The translations under genes were made by a program, and so were the position numbers. DNA of 64,000 bases, taken from assembly GCA_031425195.1 (NCBI GenBank), contig JANPIX010000001.1, forward strand, positions 1 through 64,000, read 5' to 3'. Position 1 is the first letter of the stretch; every line of letters starts with the position of its first letter. A model generated the notes under the pieces. That model was not told where the DNA came from, searched no databases, and saw nothing but the letters and a program-made list of their open reading frames with translations. The DNA comes from JANPIX01 sp031425195 (GTDB lineage Bacteria > Pseudomonadota > Alphaproteobacteria > Rhodobacterales > Rhodobacteraceae). This document shows, one piece after another, positions 25,062-34,281 of the stretch.

Positions 25062-25153
25062 TGACCTTTGTTCTAACGGAGCTTGCTTGGTTCGCCGGAC
25101 CGGTCAGCCGTTGCTTTGCCGATAATGTCGACAGGTCCGGCGATGCGGTCACA

Positions 25154-26248
25154 TCATGAGATACGCGTTGCTGTTTTGCCGGTCAGCTTCTCCCATCGCG
25201 CGATGATCGTGTCGCAGTACGCGGGGTCGTATTCGATCAGACGCGCCTTTCGGCCCGCCTCTTCCGCGGCGATCAAAGTGCTGCCAGATCCCGCAAAGAC
25301 ATCAAGAACAATGTCGCCCCGCTTACTGCAGTCGCGGATGGCATCGCCGATCAGTGCCACAGGCTTTACTGTCGGATGCATGGCGAGGTCCGCGTCGCGT
25401 GAGGCCCCAAAGCTGTTGACCCCGGGATAGTCCCAGACGTTGGTACGGTAGCGTCCGGTATCGCCCAGACAGAAGCTGTTGATGTGCCGACCCGGCCTGA
25501 CCTTCCAGACAAAGACCAGTTCATGCTTGGAGCGGTAGAAGCTGCCCATGCCGCCGTTGGTCTTGTTCCAGACACAAAGGTTCTTCAACTCATTCAACAC
25601 TGCGTCACCGGCAGCCAGCATTTCCCGCATGTGGCGCCAATCCATGCAGACAAAGGCAATCGCACCTTCGCGGCACGCTGCGGCCGCCGGGCTCAGCGCG
25701 TCGTGCAAGAAGCGGGTGAACTCTGCCTCGCTCATCTCGCCCGATGCAAAGGCGAACTCGCGGTGCTTGACCTTGCCCAAGCCTCCGACATGGCCATCAA
25801 CCGCGACATTGTATGGCGGGTCCGTAAAGATCAGGTCGATCTCCGCCAGATCGAAACCGAGCAGTTCGATCTCGAAGTCAAAGTTGATCAGGGACTGCAA
25901 TTCGATCGCCAGGATCTCGCGGTCCCATCCGGCTTGTTCGGCCAGACGGTTGTCCGCGAGAATATAAGCGCGGCGCTCCTCAGCTGTCAGGTGGGTGACG
26001 GGCAACACCGGCACCTCGCGCAGGCCCAGAAGCTCTGCCGCAGCCAACCGGCCATGCCCGGCGATCATGCCGCCGCTGGCATCAATCAGGATCGGGGTGA
26101 CAAAGCCGAAGCGCCGAATGCTGTCCGCGATCTGACGGATCTGCTTGGGCGAGTGGGTGCGCGCGTTATGCGCATAAGGGCGCAAGTCCTTTGGCGCGCG
26201 CAGTTCGATCTGGTATTGAAGGTTCGGGAAGCTGGCAGCAAAGCTCAT
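25154..26248 (-). CDS. ParB-domain/DNA methyltransferase fusion with an apparent internal deletion
   Basis: Residues about 13-120 form a ParB/sulfiredoxin-like domain (LRPYAHNARTHSPKQIRQIA, AGHGRLAAAELLGL, ILADNRLAEQAGWD). A beta-type DNA methyltransferase follows, with DPPY in DLIFTDPPYNV, then LCVWNKTNGGMGSFYRSKHE and the SAM-binding motif I DVFAGSGSTLIAAE near the C-terminus. Phage and mobile-element proteins of this type normally have 60-80 residues between the ParB part and DPPY, including a GDLWxLGxHRLLCGDA block. Here GFDLAEID runs straight into LIFTDPPYN in frame. Activity may therefore be impaired. It overlaps the next gene by 4 bp. Confidence 0.85.
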   Translation of the reverse strand: MSFAASFPNLQYQIELRAPKDLRPYAHNARTHSPKQIRQIADSIRRFGFVTPILIDASGGMIAGHGRLAAAELLGLREVPVLPVTHLTAEERRAYILADNRLAEQAGWDREILAIELQSLINFDFEIELLGFDLAEIDLIFTDPPYNVAVDGHVGGLGKVKHREFAFASGEMSEAEFTRFLHDALSPAAAACREGAIAFVCMDWRHMREMLAAGDAVLNELKNLCVWNKTNGGMGSFYRSKHELVFVWKVRPGRHINSFCLGDTGRYRTNVWDYPGVNSFGASRDADLAMHPTVKPVALIGDAIRDCSKRGDIVLDVFAGSGSTLIAAEEAGRKARLIEYDPAYCDTIIARWEKLTGKTATRIS

Positions 26249-27180
26249 GCGCGAGTCTCCGGTTTCTGAGAAGTGTTGCCCGCCATCCGCCTGGGCTTAC
26301 GGGTCGCTTTCGTCGAGTTGGCTGAGGCCGCAAGTTCATAAGCGGCACGCGTCATAGCTTCGGCGGCGTAGTCTATTTGATCCGAGTTTTCTGGATCAGT
26401 CCGGTGCACTTTTCTAAAATGTTGGATGGCATCCACCATATCGACAAACCTGTCCTTTGACCCGAACCGTCCGCCGCGCGGAGCATCGCAACCGGCAGCC
26501 TTCCACGCCGCACGGCATCGCCGCAGCACGTCCCGGGCCGGCAGTTGTCGCAGGTCGAACGCCAGAAACATCCGATCAGACATCGACATTTGCAGGCTCG
26601 GTGGCATCATTCGATCAAACAAGATCGCAGCGGTCATAGCCGCACCCATGCTTGGCCGCGCCCTGAGAGGCACACCATCGACTGCGTCTTCCATCGCCTG
26701 CTGCACGAACATCGCGTGCCGAACCTTCACCATACCATCGAACTCCTGCCACTCCTCTTCATCGACAGGCCCGAGGAAACGGACACCACGTTCGTAATCG
26801 ATGATGATATCGTCGGGATGCGGCAAGATGCGCGCTTGCGGCGCTCCGTTGGCCTTTGCCTGCGCAAGCCGCCGCTGCTGGACCTCCTTGAAGTCGGTCC
26901 AGCGTGCACATTCGGCTGCGATTTCTTTGCTCTTCTTCGCCGCAACCTTATCAGCCCGACGAAGATACTCACGTTGCGCGTAGGCATTTCCGGCAATACC
27001 GGACTCAAAGAGTTTTTGTTCCATGATCTCGAAATTCGTGAGATCGACCTTTTTCCCATCCCGCTTCACCGAGCGGATCTCCATCGCAAAGGCGTGGGAC
27101 TTCTCTTCTGACGGATTGAGGGGGACCTGCGGGTCTGCGTGGGTGACGTTGCGACTTTTCGTGGGGCGCTGATGTGCCAT
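26245..27180 (-). CDS. Hypothetical protein preceding the ParB/methyltransferase gene
   Basis: The 311-residue soluble protein is rich in charged helices: FAMEIRSVKRDGKKVDLTNF, YLRRADKVAAKKSKEIAAEC, FDGMVKVRHAMFVQQAMEDA. It shows no membrane segment or catalytic motif that I recognise. Its place directly upstream of a ParB/DNA methylase, with a 4-bp overlap, matches gene pairs seen in integrated elements of alphaproteobacteria, where a DUF5681-like protein occupies this position. I cannot show that domain here. The basic N-terminus (AHQRPTKSRN) fits nucleic-acid contact. Confidence 0.65.
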   Translation of the reverse strand: MAHQRPTKSRNVTHADPQVPLNPSEEKSHAFAMEIRSVKRDGKKVDLTNFEIMEQKLFESGIAGNAYAQREYLRRADKVAAKKSKEIAAECARWTDFKEVQQRRLAQAKANGAPQARILPHPDDIIIDYERGVRFLGPVDEEEWQEFDGMVKVRHAMFVQQAMEDAVDGVPLRARPSMGAAMTAAILFDRMMPPSLQMSMSDRMFLAFDLRQLPARDVLRRCRAAWKAAGCDAPRGGRFGSKDRFVDMVDAIQHFRKVHRTDPENSDQIDYAAEAMTRAAYELAASANSTKATRKPRRMAGNTSQKPETRA

Positions 27181-29120
27181 GTCGTGCTCCTTAAGCAGCG
27201 AATGTTTGCGACGGACGCAAGACTGCTGTCCGTGATCGGTACACTGGAAGTGTGGGGCAGGTGCCGGCGGTGCCGCATTGACAGAGCGAAGCCGTGCCGG
27301 TCAGCGAGACGATGCTGCGCCGATCCGCGGTATTGGCAATGAGACTGGAACGCAGACACGTGGCCCGGTTCGAACGGTCGCGACCTTGGTATCGGAGAGA
27401 TGCATCGGCGCCGACCCCCGGGATGGCAAGACCCCAGGCATTCCGCTCACAGCTGACATCATTGAATTCGTCCATGGTTTTCCCGTTCTGCGCTGACGAA
27501 CAGCCCTACACAGAACGCAAGCGTGCCGAAAAACTCGCTTTAAGACCAAAAGATTCAACGACTTGGGGCAAGATTTCTGAGAGAAAAACAAACGAAAGAA
27601 AAGGTCAGCAGCCTTTACCGTTTAAACCCCCCTTCAAAGACCCTTCAAATACCCCTTCAAAGGGTGTTCAAACGCAAAAGCGTTCAAACCGACATTTCTG
27701 TCGCAAATGAGTATGTCGTCCGCGCTACACCGGAGAAATATCACCAAATTGCAAGCTAACCCCATTGACACGCGTTCTGAGCGCGACGCGGCCAACCGCG
27801 CTCTTGAAACGGCGCGATTGCCAGCACAACACACGGAACGCAGCCGCAGGCCAGGTAGGCAAATGCATCGCGTCCGCGATCAACAAGTCCTCATGTGCCG
27901 TAAGGAATGGACTGCAGAGGCGCTGTCAGGCAGCGCCGATCGGGCGACTGCTTGCCTGCACCCGTGCCTCGCGCGCATCCGCCCGTCATGCTCAGAGTGC
28001 CCGATCGGCCGGCCTCAAGGCGCCTGTGGACTGATCCTCAGAAGGAGGCCGGTACAGCGGGGCACGGATCTGGACCATTATTCCGATCCCTCTCACACGC
28101 CCGTTGATCGCTCAGGAAATGTCTCGCGACCGCACCCTTGCAACACTACGTCGGGCGTGCCGGCCTGATACGTCACTGCAAGTGCACGGTTGGATCATCC
28201 ATACTTTTGCCGGTCGGGCATGCGAACGATCCTGTCCGGCATCATCGCAATGCGCGGGCTCTTCCCAGCAATCCCATCCCGGATCAACCCAGTCCACTTC
28301 TGCCTTGCGCGCATCCACATCCGCAATCAATGCACTCTCATCCGCTATCCCGACAATCCCATCCGGCTTCGCGACAATCCCGTCCCGCAAAACAGCAAGG
28401 TTTTTGGCATAAATTTCCGCGCAGCCGTCTTGGAAAGATGGCGATGCTTCCGGTAACATACTGTTATATTGAGACAATACAAGACATCTCAGGCAATTTA
28501 GCCGAGACTGGTTAGCAATTTTTGGTATCCTCCGCCAGCCCTTTTAAAACAATTCGAACTTCCAATGACTCTGGGGAAATCTCGGTTTTTTAAACGGCTG
28601 TCGCTGACGATATGACTGACATTCCGATTCTGGGCGGCACCGGTTCGCACCAGCCACAATAATACGTGGTTGGCGTCGAACTGGTGCGTCACCGGCAAAC
28701 AGCCCCAAAACGAGGCGAACATCGCCGAATTATGATTGCGTCTGACGCGCGGCGCAACAGCCTTACCATACAAGGCCGGTGCCGGACACTTGACGTCGAC
28801 AGTCACCTTCGCCACCCGCTGCAGTCAACAGCCGACCATTTCCTGCTTCCCGCAATCGAAACCTGCCAGTGGGCGCAGGCGGCTGCAGAGCCTTGCCGCA
28901 AATCCGTTCAAGAGATTAGTGCGGCGCCTGACCATGTGCCTCAAATGGTTTCCAAAGGTCGTCCAGACGCTGCCAAGAACCCCCTTTCACAAGTGCAGCC
29001 TGATCAAAGGGATTTTCCATCATTTGCGTAAGGCCAAGCTGCCGGGTCCGCGGTGTTGACTGGCCTTGGACTTTGTGGCCGGGCAGGTTAGGGTTCACCC
29101 TTTCCAGCCGTGAGGATTTA
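27181..29120. other. 1.9 kb without a convincing gene
   Basis: No frame here has a recognisable family. Candidates are a minus-strand frame at 28112-28477 starting MSQYNSMLPEASPSFQDGCA, with repeated DGIV units, and one at 27191-27475. Both are short and unsupported. A minus-strand piece near 28916-29040 (GLTQMMENPFDQAALVKGGS) looks like the end of a lost gene. The stretch also contains phased TTCAAA repeats (27633-27688) and, on its right, the promoter of the ABC exporter. I read it as the scar of the element that carries the ParB/methylase pair. Confidence 0.45.
27633..27688. repeat. Helically phased TTCAAA repeats
   Basis: Five TTCAAA hexamers start at 27633, 27644, 27656, 27667 and 27683. 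The first three are part of CCCTTCAAA. The first four are spaced 11, 12 and 11 bp, close to one DNA turn, so they would lie on one face of the helix. This arrangement resembles iterons or a multi-site operator. Confidence 0.6.
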
Positions 29121-30047
29121 ATGCCGTCTATCGTTTCGGTCCGCAATCTGACCAAGACCTACAAGTCTGGCTTTCAGGCACTCAAGTCCGTCAATCTTGA
29201 AATCGAGGAGGGCGAGATCCTTGCGCTCCTGGGGCCGAACGGGGCAGGCAAGACGACGCTGATTTCCACCATCTGCGGGCTTGTGCAGCCGACGTCGGGC
29301 AGCGTGACCGTGGGCGGGCATGATGTCGTCAAGGATTTCCGTGCCGCGCGCAACCTGATCGGGCTGGTGCCGCAAGAGATCACGCTGGAGCCGTTCGAGA
29401 AGGTGTTCAACGCGGTCAGCTTTTCGCGCGGTCTGTTCGGCAAAGCCGCCAACCCTGCCCTGGTCGAACGCGTGCTGCGTCAGTTGTCCTTGTGGGACAA
29501 GCAGGACAGCGCGATCATGCCCTTGTCGGGCGGGATGAAGCGGCGCGTGCTGATCGCAAAGGCGCTGGCGCACGAGCCACGTGTCCTGTTCCTGGACGAG
29601 CCTTCGGCGGGTGTGGATGTGGAATTGCGCAAGGACATGTGGTCGGTCGTGGCCGACCTTAAAGCCGCAGGCGTTACCATCATCCTGACAACCCATTACA
29701 TCGAGGAAGCCGAGGCAATCGCCGACCGGGTGGGCGTGATCAGCAAGGGCGAGATTCTGCTGGTCGAGGACAAGGCCGCGTTGATGCGGCGAATGGGGCA
29801 AAAGCAGTTGCATGTCGAACTTGCCGCTCCGCTGGCCGTGCTGCCCGATGCGCTGGCGCACTATCCGCTGGAGCTTGGGGCGGACCGGCAAAGCCTGATC
29901 TACACCTATGACACCAAGGGCGAGCGGACGGGGATCGTCACACTGCTGAACGACCTGCGCGCCGCGGGCCTGCAGATGACCGACCTGCAAACGCGGCAAA
30001 GCAGCCTTGAGGACATCTTCGTCGGACTGCTGAAGGAACAAGCATGA
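29121..30047 (+). CDS. ABC transporter ATP-binding protein (ABC-2 type exporter)
   Basis: ATG 29121, five bases after GAGGA, gives 308 residues; the frame opens earlier without family similarity. It shows Walker A LLGPNGAGKTT, signature LSGGMKRRVLIAKAL, Walker B RVLFLDEPSAGVD and the switch TTHYIEEAE. A C-terminal accessory domain of about 70 residues ends in SSLEDIFVGLLKEQA, as in DrrA/YadG-type exporters. It overlaps its permease by 4 bp. The substrate is unknown; lipids or drugs are usual for the class. Confidence 0.95.
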   Translation: MPSIVSVRNLTKTYKSGFQALKSVNLEIEEGEILALLGPNGAGKTTLISTICGLVQPTSGSVTVGGHDVVKDFRAARNLIGLVPQEITLEPFEKVFNAVSFSRGLFGKAANPALVERVLRQLSLWDKQDSAIMPLSGGMKRRVLIAKALAHEPRVLFLDEPSAGVDVELRKDMWSVVADLKAAGVTIILTTHYIEEAEAIADRVGVISKGEILLVEDKAALMRRMGQKQLHVELAAPLAVLPDALAHYPLELGADRQSLIYTYDTKGERTGIVTLLNDLRAAGLQMTDLQTRQSSLEDIFVGLLKEQA

Positions 30048-30805
30048 ACGTCCCAGCCATACGAGTCATCTTTCAGCGCGAGATGGCGAGGTTCTACCGT
30101 ACGATCATGGAATCCTTGATTTCGCCGGTGATCTCCACCTCGCTTTACTTTGTCGTGTTTGGCGCTGCTATCGGCAGCCGGATAGAGACGGTGGACGGGG
30201 TGACCTATGGCGCGTTTATCGTGCCGGGGCTCATCATGCTGACGGTGATCACGCAATCTGTGTCAAACGCGTCCTTCGCGATCCATTTCCCGAAGTTCAT
30301 CGGATCGATCTACGAACTTTTGTCTGCGCCCGTCAGTTACTTGGAGATTGTGATCGGTTATGTCGGCGCGGCAGCTGTGAAGTCGATCCTGATCGGGCTG
30401 GTGATCCTTGCAACAGCCTACCTGTTCGTTGACATGCCGATTGCGCACCCTTTTGCAATGGTCGTGTTGCTATCAATCACGAGTTTCAGCTTTTCACTGT
30501 TTGGATTCATCATCGGCATCTGGGCCAAGGATTTCCAGCAATTGCAGCTGATCCCGCTGCTGGTGCTGACGCCCCTGATCTTTCTTGGCGGAAGTTTTTA
30601 CAGCATCGAGATGTTGCCGGGCATCTGGCGCACCGTCGCGTTGTTCAATCCCGTTGTCTACCTGATGTCGGTATTTCGCTGGTCGTTCTTCGACACCGCC
30701 GATGTGCCGATTGCCATCAGTCTGACTGCGATCGCCTTGTTCACAGCGATCTGCATGGGGGTGGTCTGGTGGATTTTCCGCACCGGCTGGCGTATTCGCC
30801 AGTGA
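30044..30805 (+). CDS. ABC-2 type transporter permease
   Basis: The 253-residue integral membrane protein has six predicted helices, for example ISPVISTSLYFVVFGAAIGS, GAFIVPGLIMLTVITQSVSN and LIPLLVLTPLIFLGGSFYSI. The motif LTPLIFLGGSFY followed by the FNPVVYLMSVFRW loop is characteristic of the YadH/NodJ/DrrB type of permease. It pairs with the preceding ATPase (ATGA overlap) to form a two-gene exporter. A TetR regulator lies downstream on the other strand. Confidence 0.95.
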   Translation: MNVPAIRVIFQREMARFYRTIMESLISPVISTSLYFVVFGAAIGSRIETVDGVTYGAFIVPGLIMLTVITQSVSNASFAIHFPKFIGSIYELLSAPVSYLEIVIGYVGAAAVKSILIGLVILATAYLFVDMPIAHPFAMVVLLSITSFSFSLFGFIIGIWAKDFQQLQLIPLLVLTPLIFLGGSFYSIEMLPGIWRTVALFNPVVYLMSVFRWSFFDTADVPIAISLTAIALFTAICMGVVWWIFRTGWRIRQ

Positions 30806-30878
30806 CGCGCCGCTGCGGCAAAGGATGTGGCGAACAAGGTTGGCGCGAAAAACCAGCCAAGCCCAAAGCTGACAGAGG

Positions 30879-31442
30879 TTATTTGACCAACAGTTCGTCG
30901 CCCGGCGGCACCAACCCACGCCGCATGTAAATTGCGAGGTCCCTCGCCAGCCGGGGCGCTGGACGTTGACAGCCACCCAGCATCCAACTTTCCAGCACCG
31001 CAAACACGCCGCCCGTCAGAAAATCCAACTCCTGCGAACTGACCGCATGACCCTCGGCTGCCAATCCATCGCCAAAGCGGGCGCGCATCTGGCGGCGAAA
31101 CCGCGTCATGATCGTGTGCCCGACCTGCGACCCTTGAAGGCGGCGGTGAAAGGCAGAACCAGTCGCCAGATGTTCGACGAGCCACAGCAGCGTATCGTCC
31201 AGGCCGCCACCTTGTACCTGAATGGCCAAATGCGCCTCGCCTGCGGCGAAAACCTCATCCAGCAAGTGCTGCTTCGTCTGGAAATGGGCATAGAAGGTCG
31301 AGCGCGCTACATCGGCCCGGTCACAGATCATCTGAACCGAAATGTTTGCCCAATCCGTCTGTTGGATCAGCTGCCATAATGCTTCCGACAACACCCGGCG
31401 GGACCTTCGTGCACGGCGGTCTTCGGGGTTGGTGTAAGACAT
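30879..31442 (-). CDS. TetR-family transcriptional regulator
   Basis: ATG 31442 is preferred over the one at 31472, giving 187 residues beginning MSYTNPEDRRARRSRRVLSE. The TetR helix-turn-helix occupies about residues 10-60 (ISVQMICDRADVARSTFYAH, then FQTKQHLLDEVF). The rest is a helical ligand domain ending RRGLVPPGDELLVK. It faces away from the fatty acid hydroxylase gene at 31564, with a 120-bp shared promoter region, so it probably represses that gene and possibly itself. It also lies end-to-end with the ABC exporter. Confidence 0.92.
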   Translation of the reverse strand: MSYTNPEDRRARRSRRVLSEALWQLIQQTDWANISVQMICDRADVARSTFYAHFQTKQHLLDEVFAAGEAHLAIQVQGGGLDDTLLWLVEHLATGSAFHRRLQGSQVGHTIMTRFRRQMRARFGDGLAAEGHAVSSQELDFLTGGVFAVLESWMLGGCQRPAPRLARDLAIYMRRGLVPPGDELLVK

Positions 31443-31563
31443 GTTCAGGGCCTTTTGTCTGTTAGGCGTCAACGCCGCGTTGGTTTGTCGTGGGTGATGT
31501 CGGGGACGCTATGCAACAACGATCCACTATCGGACAGGTGTCCGCCAAGTGGGAGAATATCGA

Positions 31564-32472
31564 ATGAATGATCAATTACAACAGCCCGCGCCATTTGAGG
31601 CCCGGCTGCGAGGGCTTGTGCGTTGGGGGCTTTACCCGGCTTCGTGGGCGGTATTGCTGGTTGGCATTGCGGGCATCGTGAACAGCGCGGACGGCCCCGC
31701 CTCGATCTGGGCGAAATCGGTCGGGTTTCTGGTCCCAGTCTACCTTCTGATCGAAATCATGCTGCCCTATCAGAAACGTTGGGCGATGACCTGGGCCTCG
31801 TTTCTGGCCGATCTCAAGTTCGTGGTGACAAATGGGGCTTTTGGCGCGGCGATTTCGGCAGGCCTTGCATGGTTCGCGATCACCACGGCAGGCGACCATC
31901 CGGGGCCGGCCACCGACTGGCCGCTTTGGGTGCAGGTTGTCGCAGCCTTGCTGATTTTTGAGGCGATCAACTATGCCCTGCACCGCGCCATGCACGAGAT
32001 GGGCGGGACGCTGGGCCGCTTCCTTTGGCTTTCCCATGCAGCACATCACCTGCCGCCGCGACTGTATCTGATCATGCACGCCGTGTTTCACCCAGTGAAC
32101 GCCATTTTCATTCAGGGACTGGCGATCATTCTGCCCTTGTGGGCGATGGGCTATTCAGCGCAGGCGGTGGCGATCTTTTCCATGATCAACGGGATGCATG
32201 GGCTGATCAGCCATTTCAATGTCGATGTGCGGATGGGTTGGATGTCCTATATCTTCTCGGGCACAGAAACGCACCGCTATCACCATTCGGCCAATGTGAA
32301 CGAGGCGAAGAATTTCGGTGCGACGTTGATGATTTATGACATACTGTTCCGCACCTTTGTTTATCGTCCTGGCGTGCCCCCTGCCGATCTGGGCGTCAGC
32401 GCGGCAACCGGGCTGCCGCCGTACGAGAGGTTCTTCGCCGTGATGGCCCTTCCGTTTCGCAGGCTCGGCTGA
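31564..32472 (+). CDS. Fatty acid hydroxylase / sterol desaturase family membrane protein
   Basis: ATG 31564, behind GGGAGAAT, gives about 302 residues. Several membrane helices are visible (SWAVLLVGIAGIVNS, FLVPVYLLIEIMLP, LPLWAMGYSAQAVAIFSM). The non-haem di-iron histidine motifs of the superfamily are HRAMH, LSHAAHH and, near the end, HRYHH, with a further His in SHFNVDV. These enzymes hydroxylate or desaturate lipids or sterol-like substrates. It is divergent from a TetR regulator. Confidence 0.9.
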   Translation: MNDQLQQPAPFEARLRGLVRWGLYPASWAVLLVGIAGIVNSADGPASIWAKSVGFLVPVYLLIEIMLPYQKRWAMTWASFLADLKFVVTNGAFGAAISAGLAWFAITTAGDHPGPATDWPLWVQVVAALLIFEAINYALHRAMHEMGGTLGRFLWLSHAAHHLPPRLYLIMHAVFHPVNAIFIQGLAIILPLWAMGYSAQAVAIFSMINGMHGLISHFNVDVRMGWMSYIFSGTETHRYHHSANVNEAKNFGATLMIYDILFRTFVYRPGVPPADLGVSAATGLPPYERFFAVMALPFRRLG

Positions 32473-32618
32473 TCAAACGTTAACATGCCTTGGGCGTACA
32501 AATTTGCCTCCCCTGCCGCGCTCACAATAGTTGAACAGTCGAAAGAGCCGCCCGGCAGCCGCAAGGGCGCTGCAGGGCGGCAGGACAATTGCCTTCGGTC
32601 CTTGCAACCGAAGCAACA

Positions 32619-33047
32619 TCAGATCCTTGCGATCTGCGCAGGCTCACTCGCCGCAAAACCAAGACCGGCATGGTTCGGTCCGGGATGGCGCAACGGCATG
32701 GGGCGCCCGTCGCAACGCATTCGCTCGATCGCCTCCGGCCATGACGGGACATCGGCGCTGTCCTGATCCCAGCGAACGGAACTGGCCTCATCGCCCCACT
32801 CGCTGATCTTGGGCATCGCGCTGCGGTGCGCCCCGCCAGTGACATAGGCCATAAGCGCGGCTTGGTCGCGCCAGACGCTTATCGTCCAATAGGCATGATC
32901 ACGGTCGCGGCGCAGCGCTCCGGCCATGTAGCCATCTGCTCTTCTGATTTGTGCGAGGCAGCGCTGAGCATGGATCAGGAAGAAGGGCAGAAACCGAAGG
33001 CGGCGCACGCGAAAGCGGGTCACGCTGACGACGAAGTTGGCGCTCAC
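32619..33047 (-). CDS. DUF3291/spheroidene-monooxygenase-like protein
   Basis: The 142-residue protein reads VSVTRFRVRRLRFLPFFLIH near the start, then HAYWTISVWRDQAALMAYV and ISEWGDEASSVRWDQDSADV. The TISVWxD pattern and a following GGAHRSAM are seen in the alpha/beta-barrel monooxygenase group, which includes DUF3291 proteins and CrtA-like enzymes. It overlaps the MDR reductase gene by 4 bp, so the two are co-translated. The substrate is unknown. Confidence 0.75.
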   Translation of the reverse strand: MSANFVVSVTRFRVRRLRFLPFFLIHAQRCLAQIRRADGYMAGALRRDRDHAYWTISVWRDQAALMAYVTGGAHRSAMPKISEWGDEASSVRWDQDSADVPSWPEAIERMRCDGRPMPLRHPGPNHAGLGFAASEPAQIARI

Positions 33048-34162
33048 AACGTCACCACCAGCTTTGTCGCCGAGACGCCGCGGCGCTGCCGCTCAAGCGC
33101 CGCCGGAATTGCTGCCAGACCGTGTCCTGCTACTTCCGCTGCAGGGGATGCCATGTAGCGGCCGTCGGCCAAAGCATCGGGCAGAAATTTTTCGAAGATC
33201 ATCGGCCCCACTTCGTTGCTGATCAGCGTGCTGCCCCAGATCATCTTGAGCGTGACCTTCTTGCGGCGCGCGCTGAGCGCGAGAGAAACGTTGCCCGCGA
33301 CTGTGCGGGCCATCGCCGCAATCAACTTGCGCCAGTGGCCCTGCCCTGCCGGGACTGAATCGAAAGAGGCCGGCGGCGTCGCCATTGCAACGAAGCGTTT
33401 TCCGTTGCACGTTGCCAGAATGTCGATGCACGGCTGCACCGATCCCTGCCCGACGGCAACGGCACCCGCGACAGTTTTTCCGCGCAACGCCGCAATCATC
33501 TCGGCGACAACGGTCGGTTTGCGATAGTCGAACACAGCGGCAGCACCGAGACGCTTGAGAAGCTCGAAGTTGTGCGGAGAGGCGGTGGCAATCACCTCGT
33601 AGCCAGCGGCGACAGCCAGTTGCACAGCATTGGTGCCAACACTGGTTGACCCACCCCAGACCAGAACGACCTGACCGGTCGCCGGGGCGTCTTTGGCCGG
33701 TGCGTTCAGTGCCAGAAAATCGCGTTGAAACAGCGCGCAGGCTGCCGTGGAAATGCCAAGCGGCAGCGCAGAGGCATCGGCATAAGCAAGCGTTTCCGGG
33801 ATGGCCGTCGTCATATGCTCAAGCAAGATAACATAGGTCTGGAAAGCGCCTTCTGCGGCGCGGTTGCGCGTTTTGTCGGTGCTGGCGGCAAAGCCGACGA
33901 CCCGGTCGCCGACCTTGAACCGTGTCACGTCCTTTCCGACTGCGACGACATCGCCGGCGACGTCAGAGCCGACGATGGCGGGATACTGCAGATAAGGCGT
34001 CATCAGGTCGCCAGATGTCTGCACCAGGCGGTCCATCGGGTTGACTGCGATCGCACGTGTGCGAATGATGATTTCAGTGGACTGTGCGCTGGGAAACGGC
34101 GCTGCCTCCAAAGTGAAATCGGCTCGCTTGGAGGAAAGCCACAGGGCGGTGTTGTCGGTCAT
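33044..34162 (-). CDS. Zinc-less MDR-family (quinone/enoyl) reductase
   Basis: The 372-residue medium-chain dehydrogenase/reductase has the GroES-like N-terminus (IIIRTRAIAVNPMDRLVQTSG, YPAIVGSDVAGDVVAVGKDV, FKVGDRVVGFA) and a Rossmann part with VVLVWGGSTSVGTNAVQLAV. The catalytic-zinc ligands of alcohol dehydrogenases are not seen, so it belongs with quinone oxidoreductase or TOXD-like enoyl reductases. It is divergent from an AraC regulator and precedes the DUF3291-like gene. Confidence 0.92.
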   Translation of the reverse strand: MTDNTALWLSSKRADFTLEAAPFPSAQSTEIIIRTRAIAVNPMDRLVQTSGDLMTPYLQYPAIVGSDVAGDVVAVGKDVTRFKVGDRVVGFAASTDKTRNRAAEGAFQTYVILLEHMTTAIPETLAYADASALPLGISTAACALFQRDFLALNAPAKDAPATGQVVLVWGGSTSVGTNAVQLAVAAGYEVIATASPHNFELLKRLGAAAVFDYRKPTVVAEMIAALRGKTVAGAVAVGQGSVQPCIDILATCNGKRFVAMATPPASFDSVPAGQGHWRKLIAAMARTVAGNVSLALSARRKKVTLKMIWGSTLISNEVGPMIFEKFLPDALADGRYMASPAAEVAGHGLAAIPAALERQRRGVSATKLVVTL

Positions 34163-34281
34163 GATGTATCTCCTGCGGTGCTGGGTGAAGGTGCAGCGCT
34201 GGGATCATAGGTAACCGCGTGACATTGGACCGCCCATGCTGCAAAGTCCGCCAATTCATCGCGAGCGTCCAGGAGTTATCA

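Noticed and set aside
27633..27688. CRISPR-like reading of the TTCAAA repeats
   Set aside because: Units are six to nine bases with 11-bp period, and there are no spacers or cas genes.
29118..30041. 307-codon minus-strand frame opposite the ABC ATPase
   Set aside because: It mirrors a protein with all ABC motifs; its own composition (His, Arg, Gln) is shadow-like.
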